A stretch of DNA of 64,000 nucleotides from Lacticaseibacillus zhaodongensis (GCF_009687905.1 NZ_BLBG01000002.1:265604-329603); one strand, 5' to 3'; shown: positions 24,654 to 34,374, numbered from the stretch's first letter. Program-made: numbers and translations. The notes: generated by a model not told the origin, from the sequence alone.

Positions 24654-26906
24654 TTACTTGTCAGTTTTATCGCTTGGATTTGTTGATTCCGGAGCTGAAT
24701 CATTCGTAGCGGCAGTAGTTTCACCGTCACCGGTAATTACAATCTTACCATCGTTCATGCGTGCTTCCAGTTTGCTGGAGCCGGCGTGTTCAAGGTAGTA
24801 GTCCGCAACGCGGTCCTCGATCTGCTCCTGGATGACTCGGCGAAGTGGCCGTGCACCCATGGCAGGGTCGTAGCCCAGTTCCACAAGCTTATCCTTGACC
24901 GGCGCGGTAACGTGAATACTCAGGCCCTGATCCGCGATGTTGTTGTTTGTGTCCGTGAGCATCAGGTCAACAATCTTCAGCAGACTATCCTTACCCAATG
25001 ACTTGAACTCAACAATGTCATCGAAGCGGTTCAGGAACTCTGGCTTGAAGTAGTTACCGAGCTGAGCTTTAATGCTGTGGGTTGTACCGTTGATGCTGGC
25101 ACCAAAGCCAACGTTAGCCTCAGCATCTGTTGCCCCAGCATTACTGGTCATGATGATGATCGTGTCCTTGAAGGAAACCGTGCGCCCTTGGCTGTCGGTC
25201 AAGCGGCCGTCGTCAAGAATCTGCAGGAACATGTTCATGACGTCTGGGTGTGCCTTTTCAACTTCATCCAGCAAAATTAGGCTGTAAGGGTTGCGGCGGA
25301 CTTTTTCGGTCAACTGACCGGCTTCTTCGTAGCCAACATAGCCAGGAGGGGAACCGATGAGCTTAGACACGCTGTGCTTCTCCATGTACTCCGACATGTC
25401 GAAGCGAATCATCGAATCCTCGGTGCCGAAGAGTTCCTTGGCGAGTTGCCGTGCAAGCTCAGTTTTACCGACCCCAGTTGGCCCAACGAAGAGAAAACTG
25501 CCGATTGGACGGCCAGTCTTATTGAAGCCGATCCGGTTGCGCCGAATTGAGCGTGCAACCTTATCTACGGCTTCGTCTTGACCGATAACGTGGGCTTTCA
25601 GGTCAGGCGCAAGGTTCTTCAATTGCTGTTGTTCCTGCGTCTTCAGTTCACCAACAGGAATGTTGGTCTTTTCTTGAACGATGTCTTCCATGTCCTTTTC
25701 GGTGACCTGGGGTTCGTCCTTGTCACCGAGCTTGGATTGGTCGGCCTTCATCTTGTTCAACTTGGTAACCTGATCGCGATAGAAGGCGGCTTTCTCGTAG
25801 TCTTCGCTCTTGAGGGCGCTTTGCTTTTGTGCCTCTGCGTCGTTAATTTTCTTTTCGATTTCTTTAGGATCAACCGTGTTAATGGTCAGATTCTTGCGGC
25901 TACCAGCTTCGTCCAGCAAGTCAATCGCCTTGTCAGGCAGGAAGCGGTCCTGAATGTAGCGAGCGGACAGGTTGACCGCGGCGTTGATTGCGTCGTCCGT
26001 GTAGTGGACGTGGTGGTAATCTTCGTAGCGCGACTGGATGCCCTTCAGAATCTTAACCGTTTCTTCAGTACTTGGTTCATTCACCGTCACCGGCTGCAAG
26101 CGCCGGGCCAACGCGGAATCTTTTTCAATCGTCCGGTACTCGTTGTTAGTGGTTGCCCCAACAAGTTGGAGTTCGCCACGAGCCAATGCTGGCTTAATGA
26201 CGTTGCCGGCGTCCATGCCGCCTTCAGCATTACCCGCACCAACGATCTCGTGGATTTCGTCAATGAACAAAATAACCTCGGGGTGCTGCTTTACTTCATC
26301 TAGTAGCTGCTGCATGCGTTGCTCAAATTGGCCCCGCATACTTGTGCCCTGGACGAGTGAAACAACATCGAGCCGGATTACCTGCCGATCCTGTAGCTTC
26401 TGTGGAACATCGCCGTTAGCAATCTTCAGTGCGAGACCCTCAACGACCGCTGTTTTGCCGACCCCGGCTTCACCAATCAGAACAGGGTTGTTCTTCGTGC
26501 GCCGGTTCAGGATCTCGATGACCCGGGAAATCTCCTTGTCACGGCCAATCACTGGATCGATTTCACCGCGCTTAGCCTGATCGGTCATGTTAACGCCAAA
26601 TTGCGCTAGCACGCCGCCACCCTTGCCCGAGGCACCACGGCCGCCACGTCCGGCTTGCGGACGCTGATGCTGGGAAGAGTTCTCGGGGTTCTGTTGACCG
26701 CCGTTACCCATGGCCCGGAAAATCTCATCTAAGCCGTTAAAGCCGAAGGGATCATTCGAGTTACTTGCGGCAGCCTGGGTGTTGTTTGACTGGTTCTTGA
26801 GCAACTGATAACAACTCTGACAGAGGTTGATTTCCTGCCTTTTACCATTAACGTTGGTATAGAGGTGAATCGTTGCTGGGTTCTGTTTGCAATTTTCACA
26901 CAACAC
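24654..26906 (-). CDS. clpE: ATP-dependent Clp protease ATP-binding subunit ClpE
   Basis: This 750-residue AAA+ unfoldase partners with ClpP in protein quality control. The N-terminal zinc finger [15 protein letters not shown]...INLCQSC is the ClpE hallmark. A G/Q/N-rich linker follows (about 45-105). The first AAA domain has GEAGVGKTA and a [11 protein letters not shown]alker B. A UVR-type coiled middle comes next (about 345-385). The second AAA domain has [15 protein letters not shown] and [10 protein letters not shown]. The tail is acidic and S/T rich. The start is GTG (26904-26906); the ribosome binding site is AAAGG, rather distant. Transcription is under CtsR and probably HrcA control (operators at 26953-27042). 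Confidence 0.96.
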   Translation of the reverse strand: MLCENCKQNPATIHLYTNVNGKRQEINLCQSCYQLLKNQSNNTQAAASNSNDPFGFNGLDEIFRAMGNGGQQNPENSSQHQRPQAGRGGRGASGKGGGVLAQFGVNMTDQAKRGEIDPVIGRDKEISRVIEILNRRTKNNPVLIGEAGVGKTAVVEGLALKIANGDVPQKLQDRQVIRLDVVSLVQGTSMRGQFEQRMQQLLDEVKQHPEVILFIDEIHEIVGAGNAEGGMDAGNVIKPALARGELQLVGATTNNEYRTIEKDSALARRLQPVTVNEPSTEETVKILKGIQSRYEDYHHVHYTDDAINAAVNLSARYIQDRFLPDKAIDLLDEAGSRKNLTINTVDPKEIEKKINDAEAQKQSALKSEDYEKAAFYRDQVTKLNKMKADQSKLGDKDEPQVTEKDMEDIVQEKTNIPVGELKTQEQQQLKNLAPDLKAHVIGQDEAVDKVARSIRRNRIGFNKTGRPIGSFLFVGPTGVGKTELARQLAKELFGTEDSMIRFDMSEYMEKHSVSKLIGSPPGYVGYEEAGQLTEKVRRNPYSLILLDEVEKAHPDVMNMFLQILDDGRLTDSQGRTVSFKDTIIIMTSNAGATDAEANVGFGASINGTTHSIKAQLGNYFKPEFLNRFDDIVEFKSLGKDSLLKIVDLMLTDTNNNIADQGLSIHVTAPVKDKLVELGYDPAMGARPLRRVIQEQIEDRVADYYLEHAGSSKLEARMNDGKIVITGDGETTAATNDSAPESTNPSDKTDK

Positions 26907-26952
26907 TGAATGTCACAACCTTTCTCAACTATTGTGGCGAAAACGATCTGAA

Positions 26953-26982
26953 GGTCAAAAAGTTCTTTGACCTTTCTTGACC
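26953..26982 (-). promoter_or_regulatory. CtsR operator of clpE
   Basis: On the minus strand GGTCAAG-AAA-GGTCAAA (26966-26982) matches the CtsR heptad direct repeat. A third heptad, GGTCAAA, lies in the opposite direction at 26953-26959. The site overlaps the start of transcription, where CtsR would block the polymerase until heat or stress inactivates it. Confidence 0.88.
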
Positions 26983-26990
26983 ATGACTAG

Positions 26991-27018
26991 AGTATAGCGC
27001 AATTTTTTTTGAATGCAA
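26991..27018 (-). promoter_or_regulatory. Promoter of clpE
   Basis: The -35 TTGCAT (27013-27018) and -10 TATACT (26991-26996) are read on the minus strand with 16 bases between them. They lie directly upstream of the CtsR boxes. Confidence 0.75.
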
Positions 27019-27042
27019 GCACTCTATGCCAGAGAGTGCTAA
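27016..27042. promoter_or_regulatory. CIRCE element (HrcA operator)
   Basis: The arms are CAAGCACTC (two changes from TTAGCACTC), nine spacer bases, and a perfect GAGTGCTAA. The element overlaps the clpE -35 region and could also affect the 27124 gene on the plus strand. Confidence 0.75.
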
Positions 27043-27070
27043 AATAATAATGCAACAGTTAGCATTGCGA

Positions 27071-27084
27071 TGAAAACGATTGCG
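27071..27084 (+). promoter_or_regulatory. Possible cre site
   Basis: TGAAAACGATTGCG matches the CcpA operator consensus at 12 of 14 positions, about 40 bases before the 27124 gene and upstream of ptsHI. Confidence 0.35.
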
Positions 27085-27123
27085 TGCTAAACTGAAAAAC
27101 ATCCTGTTAAAGGAGGCTAGGCA

Positions 27124-27312
27124 ATGGCAACTGACTATAAGAGACTGCTGGACCAGTTGAAGAGCGGCGAGCTCAAAGAATTGCGGGTCAAACCGGATGA
27201 CTTTATGGCTTTTCGTGAAGTATGGAACAACTATCCTGGTAGAACCGAAATCGTTGGCAGTGCACACCGCGGTGGGGACATTGTTTACCACTATGAGGCC
27301 CATTCGGCGTAA
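27124..27312 (+). CDS. Small hypothetical protein, 62 aa
   Basis: I do not recognise a function. The reading frame has a very strong ribosome binding site (AAAGGAGG, about seven bases before the ATG). Its sequence is compact and soluble: DYKRLLDQLKSGELKEL followed by VKPDDFMAFREVWNNYPGRTEIVG and HRGGDIVYHYEA. It is an alpha-helical N-half and probably beta C-half. It lies between the divergent heat-shock gene clpE and ptsH. A CIRCE and a cre-like word lie upstream, so it could respond to stress or carbon state. Confidence 0.7.
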   Translation: MATDYKRLLDQLKSGELKELRVKPDDFMAFREVWNNYPGRTEIVGSAHRGGDIVYHYEAHSA

Positions 27313-27340
27313 ACGCATACTAAAATGGTCTTGTGCAGTT

Positions 27341-27346
27341 TTGACA
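27341..27346 (+). promoter_or_regulatory. -35 element upstream of ptsH
   Basis: A consensus TTGACA lies 66 bases before ptsH. No good -10 is found at 17 bases, so only the -35 is noted. Confidence 0.3.
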
Positions 27347-27411
27347 AAAATGGTAACCTTTACAGGAATTGATTTTATCAAGCTTTTAAACAGCTAAAGG
27401 AGAGATTTTTC

Positions 27412-27678
27412 ATGGAAACTCGTGAGTATAACGTAATTGCAGCTAGTGGTATCCACGCCCGTCCCGCAACACTTTTGGTACAGGCAGCAAGCAAGTTCAC
27501 ATCTGACGTTAACCTTGAATACAAGGGCAAGTCAGTTAACTTGAAGTCCATCATGGGCGTTATGAGCCTTGGTGTTGGCCAGGGTGCCGACGTTAAGATC
27601 ACCGCTGAAGGTGACGACGAAGCAGATGCTATCGCTGCTATCGACGAAGCTATGAAGAAGGAAGGCTTGGCTGAATAA
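27412..27678 (+). CDS. ptsH: Phosphocarrier protein HPr
   Basis: This is the small cytosolic phosphocarrier of the sugar phosphotransferase system. The 88-residue protein has the active histidine His15 in [10 protein letters not shown]. The regulatory Ser46 lies in [12 protein letters not shown]; when phosphorylated by HPr kinase it makes HPr the co-repressor of CcpA. AAAGGAGAGA precedes the ATG. The stop overlaps the ptsI start by one base (TAATG), so the two are translationally coupled. Confidence 0.98.
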   Translation: METREYNVIAASGIHARPATLLVQAASKFTSDVNLEYKGKSVNLKSIMGVMSLGVGQGADVKITAEGDDEADAIAAIDEAMKKEGLAE

Positions 27679-29405
27679 TGAGCAAAGAACTCAAGGGGAT
27701 TGCTGCGTCAGACGGTGTTGCGGTCGCTAAGGCATACATGCTCGTGGAGCCAGACCTGTCTTTTACAAAAAAGGCAATTGACGATACCGATACCGAAGTA
27801 AGTCGTTTTAAGAAGGCCGTTGCGGACTCAAACGATGATTTGCAGGTCGTTCGGGCCAAGGCCAAGGAATCACTTGGTGAAGAAGAGGCACAGGTTTTTG
27901 ATGCCCACATGATGATCCTTGCAGACCCTGAGTTCACCGGCGCAATCGAGACCAAGATCAGTGATGAAAAGGTTAATGCTGAACAGGCATTGTCTGACGT
28001 TTCTCAGACCTTCATCGCTACATTCGAGGCTATGACCGATAACGCCTACATGCAGGAACGTGCGGGGGATGTTCGGGACGTTACGAAGCGCGTGATGAGT
28101 CACCTGCTTGGCAAGAAGCTTCCTAACCCAGCGTTGATCAACGAAGAAGTTGTCGTTGTTGCGCACGACTTGACACCTTCTGACACTGCTCAGCTCAACA
28201 AGAAGTTTGTTAAGGGCTTTGTCACCGATATTGGTGGCCGGACAGCTCACTCTGCAATCATGGCCCGGTCACTCGAAATCCCAGCTGTTGTTGGTACGGA
28301 CAGTGTGACGACTTCCGTTAAGGATGGCCAGTTGATTGCTGTTGATGGTTTGACTGGTGAAGTCGTTGTTGATCCTAGTGAGGAACAGCAGGCTGACTTC
28401 AACAAGCAGGCTAAGACATTCGCGGACGAAAAGGCTGAATGGGCTAAGCTCAAGACATCACCATCCGTTACTGCTGACGGTAAGCACTTCACCGTTGCCG
28501 CTAACATCGGTACACCTAAGGACCTTGATGGGGTGTTGGACAATGGTGCCGAAGCCGTTGGTCTGTACCGGACCGAGTTCTTGTACATGGATTCTTCCGA
28601 GCTTCCTAGTGAGGACGACCAGTTTGAGGCTTACAAGAAGGTTCTCGAAACTATGAATCCAAAGCCAGTTGTTGTCCGGACCATGGACATTGGTGGTGAC
28701 AAGAAGCTTCCTTACATGCCACTTCCAGAAGAAATGAACCCATTCCTTGGCTACCGTGCCATTCGGATCAGTCTGGACCGCCAGGAAATCTTCCGCACCC
28801 AGCTGCGCGCATTGCTGCGGGCATCCGAATTCGGTAAGTTGCGCATCATGTTCCCAATGATTGCTACAATTCAAGAATTCGAAGCTGCTAAGAAGGTCTT
28901 CACTGAAGAGAAGGACAAGCTTGTCGCTGACGGCGTTAAGGTTGCCGACGACATTCAGCTCGGGATCATGATTGAAATCCCAGCCGCCGCTGTTCTTGCA
29001 GACCAGTTTGCAAAGCACGTCGACTTCTTCTCAATCGGGACTAACGACTTGATTCAGTACTCAATGGCTGCTGACCGCGGGAACGACCGCGTTTCATACC
29101 TCTACCAGCCTTACAACCCATCCATCCTGCGCCTCGTCAAGCACACAATTGACTCCGCGCACAAGGAAGGCAAGTGGGTCGGCATGTGTGGTGAAGCCGC
29201 AGGGGACCCAATCATGGTGCCACTACTGCTTGGCCTCGGTCTTGATGAATACTCCATGAGTGCAACGAGCGTGCTGAAGGTACGTAGTCTCATGAAGAAG
29301 CTGTCAACTGCTGACATGCAGGTTATGGCTGAAAAGGCTGTTAACGAAAGCATCTCTAACGATGACAATAAAGCCCTCGTTGAGAAGACTGTTGGCAACA
29401 AGTAA
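27678..29405 (+). CDS. ptsI: Phosphoenolpyruvate-protein phosphotransferase (enzyme I)
   Basis: The enzyme takes phosphate from PEP and passes it to HPr, the entry step of all PTS sugar uptake. The 575-residue length is normal. The phosphorylated histidine is His191 in [21 protein letters not shown]. The PEP-binding barrel has [21 protein letters not shown], and the C-terminal signature [11 protein letters not shown]. The start overlaps the ptsH stop. Codon choice (CGT/GGT/AAG-rich) looks optimised, as for a highly expressed gene. A strong terminator follows. Confidence 0.98.
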   Translation: MSKELKGIAASDGVAVAKAYMLVEPDLSFTKKAIDDTDTEVSRFKKAVADSNDDLQVVRAKAKESLGEEEAQVFDAHMMILADPEFTGAIETKISDEKVNAEQALSDVSQTFIATFEAMTDNAYMQERAGDVRDVTKRVMSHLLGKKLPNPALINEEVVVVAHDLTPSDTAQLNKKFVKGFVTDIGGRTAHSAIMARSLEIPAVVGTDSVTTSVKDGQLIAVDGLTGEVVVDPSEEQQADFNKQAKTFADEKAEWAKLKTSPSVTADGKHFTVAANIGTPKDLDGVLDNGAEAVGLYRTEFLYMDSSELPSEDDQFEAYKKVLETMNPKPVVVRTMDIGGDKKLPYMPLPEEMNPFLGYRAIRISLDRQEIFRTQLRALLRASEFGKLRIMFPMIATIQEFEAAKKVFTEEKDKLVADGVKVADDIQLGIMIEIPAAAVLADQFAKHVDFFSIGTNDLIQYSMAADRGNDRVSYLYQPYNPSILRLVKHTIDSAHKEGKWVGMCGEAAGDPIMVPLLLGLGLDEYSMSATSVLKVRSLMKKLSTADMQVMAEKAVNESISNDDNKALVEKTVGNK

Positions 29406-29428
29406 TTAACTGATTTAAGCAAAGTGAA

Positions 29429-29456
29429 AGCTCCCGCGATTGCGGGAGCTTTTTTT
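29429..29456 (+). terminator. Terminator of ptsHI
   Basis: A 9-bp stem (AGCTCCCGC/GCGGGAGCT) with a four-base loop is followed by seven T's. Confidence 0.93.
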
Positions 29457-29457
29457 G

Positions 29458-29507
29458 TTGACTTTTGTGATTACAGATGTAAACTGTAACTAACGATTAC
29501 AGATGTA
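29458..29507 (+). promoter_or_regulatory. Copper-responsive promoter with two cop boxes
   Basis: Two identical TACAGATGTA words (29472-29481 and 29498-29507) fit the CopY box TACANNTGTA. A -35 TTGACT (29458-29463) and -10 TAAACT (29480-29485) are spaced by 16 bases, so the first box sits between and on the -10. CopY would repress until copper releases it. Confidence 0.85.
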
Positions 29508-29525
29508 AACAAGGAGGACGACGTG

Positions 29526-29981
29526 ATGAGTGAGGAAAAGCAGCACATTAGTAAAGCCGAATGGGCGGTGATGCGAGTTGTGTGGACGTTGGGAAAGTGT
29601 GACGCAAAAACGGTTGCCAAAGCACTTGAGCAAACCCATGGCTGGGCTGAAGCAACGGTCAAGACATTGATCAACCGCTTACTGAAGAAAAACTATTTAC
29701 GCGGTGAACGTGATGGGCGGCGTTACATCTACAGTGCGGCCGTTGCCGAACAAGCCACGATGGATACGGAACTTAGTACGTTGCTCGATTCCATGTGTGC
29801 GCACAAGCTTGGTGCTGCGGTCAATGACGCGCTTGAACGGCGTGAATTGAGCCAGACAGATATCCAGCAACTGATTGCTACTCTCAATGCAAAGTTAGCG
29901 ACTGCACCAGACGCGGTGGCCTGCAACTGCGTACCAGCAGGGATGGATGATCAATGTGCCGCGGATGCGGACTGTAATTAA
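29526..29981 (+). CDS. copY: CopY/TcrY family copper-responsive repressor
   Basis: This 151-residue repressor has a BlaI/MecI-type winged helix at residues 1-75 (ISKAEWAVMRVVWTLG, TVKTLINRLLKKNYL), then a dimerisation helix. The C-terminal cysteine tail reads CNC, eight residues, C, five residues, C. Classical CopY has CxCxxxxCxC, so the metal site is stretched. It binds the two upstream cop boxes and controls itself and copB. ATG 29526 is eight bases after AAGGAGG; GTG 29523 is the alternative. Confidence 0.9.
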   Translation: MSEEKQHISKAEWAVMRVVWTLGKCDAKTVAKALEQTHGWAEATVKTLINRLLKKNYLRGERDGRRYIYSAAVAEQATMDTELSTLLDSMCAHKLGAAVNDALERRELSQTDIQQLIATLNAKLATAPDAVACNCVPAGMDDQCAADADCN

Positions 29982-30041
29982 GCAATCTAGTGGGCGACTG
30001 CTACTGCACGGATCAGGCGAGAATGCCAAGGAGTCAACACA

Positions 30042-32114
30042 ATGAAAATGGATCACATGACAATGGATATGGACAGTGACATGCAGGGGATGGATGGTCA
30101 TGACGGCATGGCCATGATGCACCACCAGATGCCAGGAATGGACGACGACCCCGGGATGGCACATATGGGTAATCTATCCCGTAAATTCTGGATCAGTCTG
30201 ATCCTGACGATTCCCATTCTGCTTCTAGAACCGATTATGGGCATCAATTTCCACTTGGGAGTCCTCAGCCTACCCCTGCGGTTTCCGGGGAGCGATTACC
30301 TGGCACTAATTATCGCTGCCATTTTGTACTTCTATGGGGGTATGCCCTTCCTGCGCGGCGGCATTGATGAATTGCGAGCGCGGCGTCCCGGGATGATGGC
30401 CCTAATTGCACTTGGAATCACAGTCGCGTTTGGCTATTCTGTTTACGCGGTACTTGCTGGCACATTTGGGAACAGCAGCCCGATGAATTTCTTCATGGAA
30501 TTAGCGACGCTGATCGATGTAATGCTCCTTGGCCACTGGCTGGAAATGAACGCCGTGATGCGGGCGGGGGACGCACGTTCAGCACTGCAAGATTTGCTGC
30601 CGCACACGGCACACGTTTTGCAAGACGGTGAAGTACACGATGTTGATCAACACAGTCTACAGGTGGGGATGGTCGTCCGCGTGTTGGCTGGTGAAGCAGT
30701 TCCTGCAGATGGACGGATTGAAAATGGAACCAGCCAGATCAACGAAGCACTGCTGACGGGTGAATCAAAACCAGTTAGCAAAAAAGTCGGGAAAACGGTC
30801 ATTGGTGGGACAACTAATGGTGATGGGGTGCTCGATGTGCAACTGACTGCCGTTGGGGATGACACTTTTCTCGGGCAAATTGCAACTTTGACCGCCGCTG
30901 CCCAAGGTAGCAAGAGTCACGCCGAGAACATGGCGGGAAGAGTTGCTTCATGGCTGTTCTACATCGCTCTGCTTGTTGCAATCATCGCCTTTGCAATCTG
31001 GACTCCAGTTTCTGGCGTTGGTGCAGCGATGATGATTGCGGTCACAGTTCTGGTTATTGCCTGCCCGCACGCGTTAGGACTGGCGTTACCATTAGTTTTA
31101 GCGCGGGCAACGGCTTTTGCTGCTAATGACGGTTTGCTTTTACGCAACCGGGATGCTTTTGAACGTAGTCGGCAAGCCCGCTATGTACTGCTCGACAAGA
31201 CCGGTACCATCACGCAGGGGCAATTCAACCTGAATCAGGTTGTGGTCACTCCGGGAAATGATGCGGATGAGGTACTAACGGTTGCTGCAAGTCTCGAACA
31301 ACAAAGTAACCACCCCCTGGCTGCGGGGATTCTACGTGCAGCCAAGCAACGGCAATTGCCACTACTGCCCCTAAAGCATGTCAATGCAATTGCTGGTGTG
31401 GGGATGCGTGGTGAAAATAATGGTCAGCAGCTTGCAATCGTTAATGCAGCTTACCTTGATCAAAAGAAAATTGCTTATAATCAGGCTGAATATGAGCGGG
31501 CTGCCCGGGCGGGAAATACCGTTTCCTTTGTGCTGCGGGACGATCAAGTTCTTGGCATGTTAGCGGTCGGTGATCAGGTCAAGACGGATGCTGCTGCTGC
31601 GATTGGCGGTTTCATTAGCTTGGGCTACACACCCGTGATGTTGACCGGTGACAATGAGTTTGCAGCCCGGGCAGTTGCCGGCAGTGTTGGCATTACGGAT
31701 GTGCACGCAGCATTGATGCCTGCAGACAAAGTCAAGCTGGTCCAGCAATACCAAGAGCAGGGGGGTGTGATCATGGTCGGCGATGGGATCAACGATGCTC
31801 CAAGTCTGGCACAAGCGGACGTTGGGTTTGCGATTGGGTCAGGAACTAACGTGGCAATTGAATCCGCTGATGTAATTGTTGTGAAGAGTCAATTAACAGA
31901 CGTGCTTGCCTTTCTTAAGTTGGCGCGCCGCACAAGTCGCAAAATGGTTCAAAACCTCTGGTGGGCGAGTGCCTACAACATCATTGCGATTCCACTGGCG
32001 GCGGGAGTGCTGGCACCCATTGGCATCACGCTAGCCCCTGCTGTTGGGGGATTGATCATGGCTGCATCTGCTATCATCGTTGCCCTGAATGCGCTGAGTC
32101 TGCGCGCTGAGTAA
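30042..32114 (+). CDS. copB: Copper-exporting P-type ATPase, CopB-like
   Basis: This is a 690-residue P1B-type ATPase of the cell membrane. The N-terminal about 44 residues are extremely rich in methionine and histidine (about 14 Met, 5 His), a copper-binding leader in place of CxxC domains. Motifs are LTGESKPV (actuator), CPH in ACPHALGLALPL (the CopB transmembrane site), DKTGTITQG (phosphorylated aspartate), HPLAAGI (nucleotide domain) and GDGINDAPSLAQADVG. It exports Cu ions under CopY control. AAGGAG precedes the ATG; a second ATG at 30048 is possible. It forms the copY-copB operon. Confidence 0.95.
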   Translation: MKMDHMTMDMDSDMQGMDGHDGMAMMHHQMPGMDDDPGMAHMGNLSRKFWISLILTIPILLLEPIMGINFHLGVLSLPLRFPGSDYLALIIAAILYFYGGMPFLRGGIDELRARRPGMMALIALGITVAFGYSVYAVLAGTFGNSSPMNFFMELATLIDVMLLGHWLEMNAVMRAGDARSALQDLLPHTAHVLQDGEVHDVDQHSLQVGMVVRVLAGEAVPADGRIENGTSQINEALLTGESKPVSKKVGKTVIGGTTNGDGVLDVQLTAVGDDTFLGQIATLTAAAQGSKSHAENMAGRVASWLFYIALLVAIIAFAIWTPVSGVGAAMMIAVTVLVIACPHALGLALPLVLARATAFAANDGLLLRNRDAFERSRQARYVLLDKTGTITQGQFNLNQVVVTPGNDADEVLTVAASLEQQSNHPLAAGILRAAKQRQLPLLPLKHVNAIAGVGMRGENNGQQLAIVNAAYLDQKKIAYNQAEYERAARAGNTVSFVLRDDQVLGMLAVGDQVKTDAAAAIGGFISLGYTPVMLTGDNEFAARAVAGSVGITDVHAALMPADKVKLVQQYQEQGGVIMVGDGINDAPSLAQADVGFAIGSGTNVAIESADVIVVKSQLTDVLAFLKLARRTSRKMVQNLWWASAYNIIAIPLAAGVLAPIGITLAPAVGGLIMAASAIIVALNALSLRAE

Positions 32115-32134
32115 TCCCAGTACAGACGGTTTGA

Positions 32135-32165
32135 CAAAAAACGACCTCCAGCTAGGCTGGGGGTC
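32135..32165 (-). terminator. Terminator for the 32182 gene
   Basis: On the minus strand a 10-bp stem (GACCCCCAGC/GCTGGAGGTC, one wobble) is followed by GTTTTTTG. It may also slow copB read-through. Confidence 0.75.
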
Positions 32166-32181
32166 ATTTGCGTTGAACTCG

Positions 32182-32691
32182 TTAATCACGGTACTCGCTT
32201 GGGGCGAGAACTTTGTAGCCGGTTTCGTGGTAACCACCACTGCTTGCCGCGCGTGTGGTAAACTGACGCAGGGGTGTAAATGCTGGTGTTTCCTTCATCG
32301 TGAAGAAATCGGTGCTGTTCTCCCATGAGGAAAGCAAAAGGTACTGAATTTGGTCGTCAGCGGCTTTACCCAGGAACATGCCGCTCATGCCACTGTAAAT
32401 ATCCTTGGCTGCGAAAATTTTGTTCATCTGACTGGTGAACAGTTTCTCTTCATCGTGAGTGATGTAGAAGTACATGCAGTGCACGTAGTCGCCTTCACTA
32501 ACCTTCCCGTGTTCACGAACTACGTTGAACTTGATTGGTGACGAATACTCACCACGTCCACTCATATCCAGGAGCATATTTGCCTGGTTCGTGGAGGATG
32601 GCTTTAATAAGTATGATGGCCGGGGACTTTTATCAATAATACCAGCCAGGAGCTCCTGACTGCCAAAAACGGTTTCGAATGATTGCGTCAT
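32182..32691 (-). CDS. Antibiotic biosynthesis monooxygenase-like protein (HmoB-type)
   Basis: The 169-residue protein has an N-terminal region of unknown role and a C-terminal ferredoxin-like ABM domain (about 75-165). The domain carries SGMFLGKAADDQIQYLLLSSWENSTDFFTM and ETGYKVL. The layout is that of HmoB/YhgC and related TRAP-like proteins, some of which degrade haem. The catalytic pair cannot be confirmed by eye, so haem oxygenase activity is only a suggestion. It is a single gene, convergent with copB. Confidence 0.65.
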   Translation of the reverse strand: MTQSFETVFGSQELLAGIIDKSPRPSYLLKPSSTNQANMLLDMSGRGEYSSPIKFNVVREHGKVSEGDYVHCMYFYITHDEEKLFTSQMNKIFAAKDIYSGMSGMFLGKAADDQIQYLLLSSWENSTDFFTMKETPAFTPLRQFTTRAASSGGYHETGYKVLAPSEYRD

Positions 32692-32765
32692 GAATTAACA
32701 CCTCCACTATTAGTATACCGCTTTCATCAGCGGCGGGTCGAATCAAGAAGGAGAGATTTTAGACG

Positions 32766-33503
32766 ATGAAATTACAAATCTTAGGTTACCTTGGTGGTTA
32801 TCCGGACCAGGGCATTGCGACGAGCTCTTATTTGCTTAGCAGTGGTGACTACCATTTACTCATGGACCTTGGCAGTGGGGCACTGCTCCAACTAGAAAAA
32901 GTGTTGGACCCATTACAACTGGATGCGGTTTTGCTAACGCACTACCACCACGATCATACTGCTGATGTTGGCACGTTGCAGTACTACTGGCAGTTACGGG
33001 CTGGCACCAAGAAAGAAGCGGTTTTGCCAATTTATGGACACACGAAGGACCCACTAAACTTCGGGGCGCTGACTTTTGGCAGCTTTACTAAGGGTTGTGG
33101 TTACGACGGTGCGAGTCAGTTGAACTTGGGACCGTTTAGTTTGACTTTCTTAGAAACTGAGCACCCAGTACCAGCATTCGCCGTGCGGATCGTGGAGCGC
33201 AGCAGTGGTAAGGTTGTTGTCAACACGAGTGACACGCGCTACTTTGCTGGGCTGGCCCCTTTTGCTAAGGGGGCAGACTTGCTCATGGCGGATACCAACT
33301 TTGCTAATGACAAGCCGCAGCCTCGCTGGCACCTAACTGCGGGTGAAGCCGGACAGATTGCTGCAGATGCCGGAGTGCGGAATTTATTGCTGACCCACCT
33401 GCCGCAAACCATTGATTTGGAGCTTCTACGGCGGGAAGCGTTGGCGACTGCCGGTAGCATTCCAGTGCAATTGGCCAGTGATCAGCAGGTTATTACTATT
33501 TAA
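32766..33503 (+). CDS. MBL-fold metallo-hydrolase (RNase Z-like/YhfI type)
   Basis: This 245-residue cytosolic hydrolase has the zinc motif THYHHDHTADV (HxHxDH) near residue 60. ETEHPVPAFAVRI, NTSDTRYF (the SDT metal aspartate) and a C-terminal LLLTHLP follow. The subgroup is the YhfI-like branch close to RNase Z and phosphodiesterases, without an exosite arm. The substrate is unknown. AAGGAGA lies upstream of ATG 32766. It is followed by mecA after about 110 bases. Confidence 0.88.
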   Translation: MKLQILGYLGGYPDQGIATSSYLLSSGDYHLLMDLGSGALLQLEKVLDPLQLDAVLLTHYHHDHTADVGTLQYYWQLRAGTKKEAVLPIYGHTKDPLNFGALTFGSFTKGCGYDGASQLNLGPFSLTFLETEHPVPAFAVRIVERSSGKVVVNTSDTRYFAGLAPFAKGADLLMADTNFANDKPQPRWHLTAGEAGQIAADAGVRNLLLTHLPQTIDLELLRREALATAGSIPVQLASDQQVITI

Positions 33504-33541
33504 ATCTTTAGGCACAAGTGTTAGAATGTTGGTTCAAGAGT

Positions 33542-33568
33542 GCAAAAGGTTCAAGATGTACCTTTTGC
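33542..33568 (+). promoter_or_regulatory. Hairpin in the mecA leader
   Basis: A 9-bp perfect stem (GCAAAAGGT/ACCTTTTGC) with a nine-base loop lies 45 bases before the mecA start and has no T tract. It could be a weak attenuator or an RNA stability element. Confidence 0.35.
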
Positions 33569-33612
33569 GGCGACGGCCCCGCGTGGCGGCCGGCAATTAC
33601 GGAAGTGAGGTA

Positions 33613-34362
33613 ATGAGTTTGGAAATGGAGCGCATCAACGACGATACCATCCGGGTGTTCATGAACCTAGATGAATTGAACGACCGCGGTATCAAGATGC
33701 TTGACCTAGTTCAGGATCACAAGCGAGTTGAGGACTTCTTCTACTCAGTGCTTGATGAGGTGGACGCGCAGCACACCTTCATGAGCAAGGGGCCCGTCAC
33801 ATTTCAAGTAATGCCGAGTGGTACCGGGCTGGAGATTTACATTTCCCGCACAGACACCACTGATAACGGAAGCGATGCCGATGATTTCGACATTGCGGAT
33901 GCTTTCCAACCGGACAACAGCGACAAGAAGGACGATGTTGGTGGTGGCAAGCCCGACCGGATGCAGCAGATTGCACAGGATTCGCTGCAGCCGTTTAAGG
34001 CCGAGAAAGACGAGGATGCAACTAAACTGGATGATGCTCCCGGTACCGATGGCGACTTTTTCCACGGGCATGGAGTCATTCATTTCTGTTTACACCTCCC
34101 GAACTTTGAAGCGTTGATCGGCTTGTCTAAAGACCTGTTCCTCAACGGTGGGCGTAGTGATTTATACAAGTATCAAAATGAGTATTACCTTGTACTGACT
34201 TTCGACAATGAGACCGTTGATGGCTATGAAGCTGAGGTCCAAGCCAACATTGCCCGTGAATACGGCGACCAGACTTCAGTTAACGCGGATGTGCTGAGTG
34301 AATATGGAAACCTCATTATGGGGGCTGCTGCACTTGAAACAACGCGCTTCTACTTCAAATAG
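33613..34362 (+). CDS. mecA: Adapter protein MecA
   Basis: This 249-residue adapter brings substrates to ClpC/ClpP and controls competence and stress factors. The N-terminal domain has the conserved MERINDDTIRVFMNLDEL and DFFYSVLDEVDAQHTF. A low-complexity acidic linker follows (about 100-150, TDTTDNGSDADDFD). The C-terminal ClpC-binding domain has HFCLHLPNFEALIGLSKDLF and YYLVLTF. ATG 33613 gives the usual N-terminus with GGAAG eight bases upstream. A longer frame reaching back over the MBL gene is spurious. Confidence 0.93.
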   Translation: MSLEMERINDDTIRVFMNLDELNDRGIKMLDLVQDHKRVEDFFYSVLDEVDAQHTFMSKGPVTFQVMPSGTGLEIYISRTDTTDNGSDADDFDIADAFQPDNSDKKDDVGGGKPDRMQQIAQDSLQPFKAEKDEDATKLDDAPGTDGDFFHGHGVIHFCLHLPNFEALIGLSKDLFLNGGRSDLYKYQNEYYLVLTFDNETVDGYEAEVQANIAREYGDQTSVNADVLSEYGNLIMGAAALETTRFYFK

Positions 34363-34374
34363 TGCAAGCAATTA

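Noticed and set aside
25578..26303. Long plus-strand frame opposite clpE
   Set aside because: It lies entirely antisense to a highly conserved AAA+ gene, has no ribosome binding site, and its composition mirrors the clpE codons.
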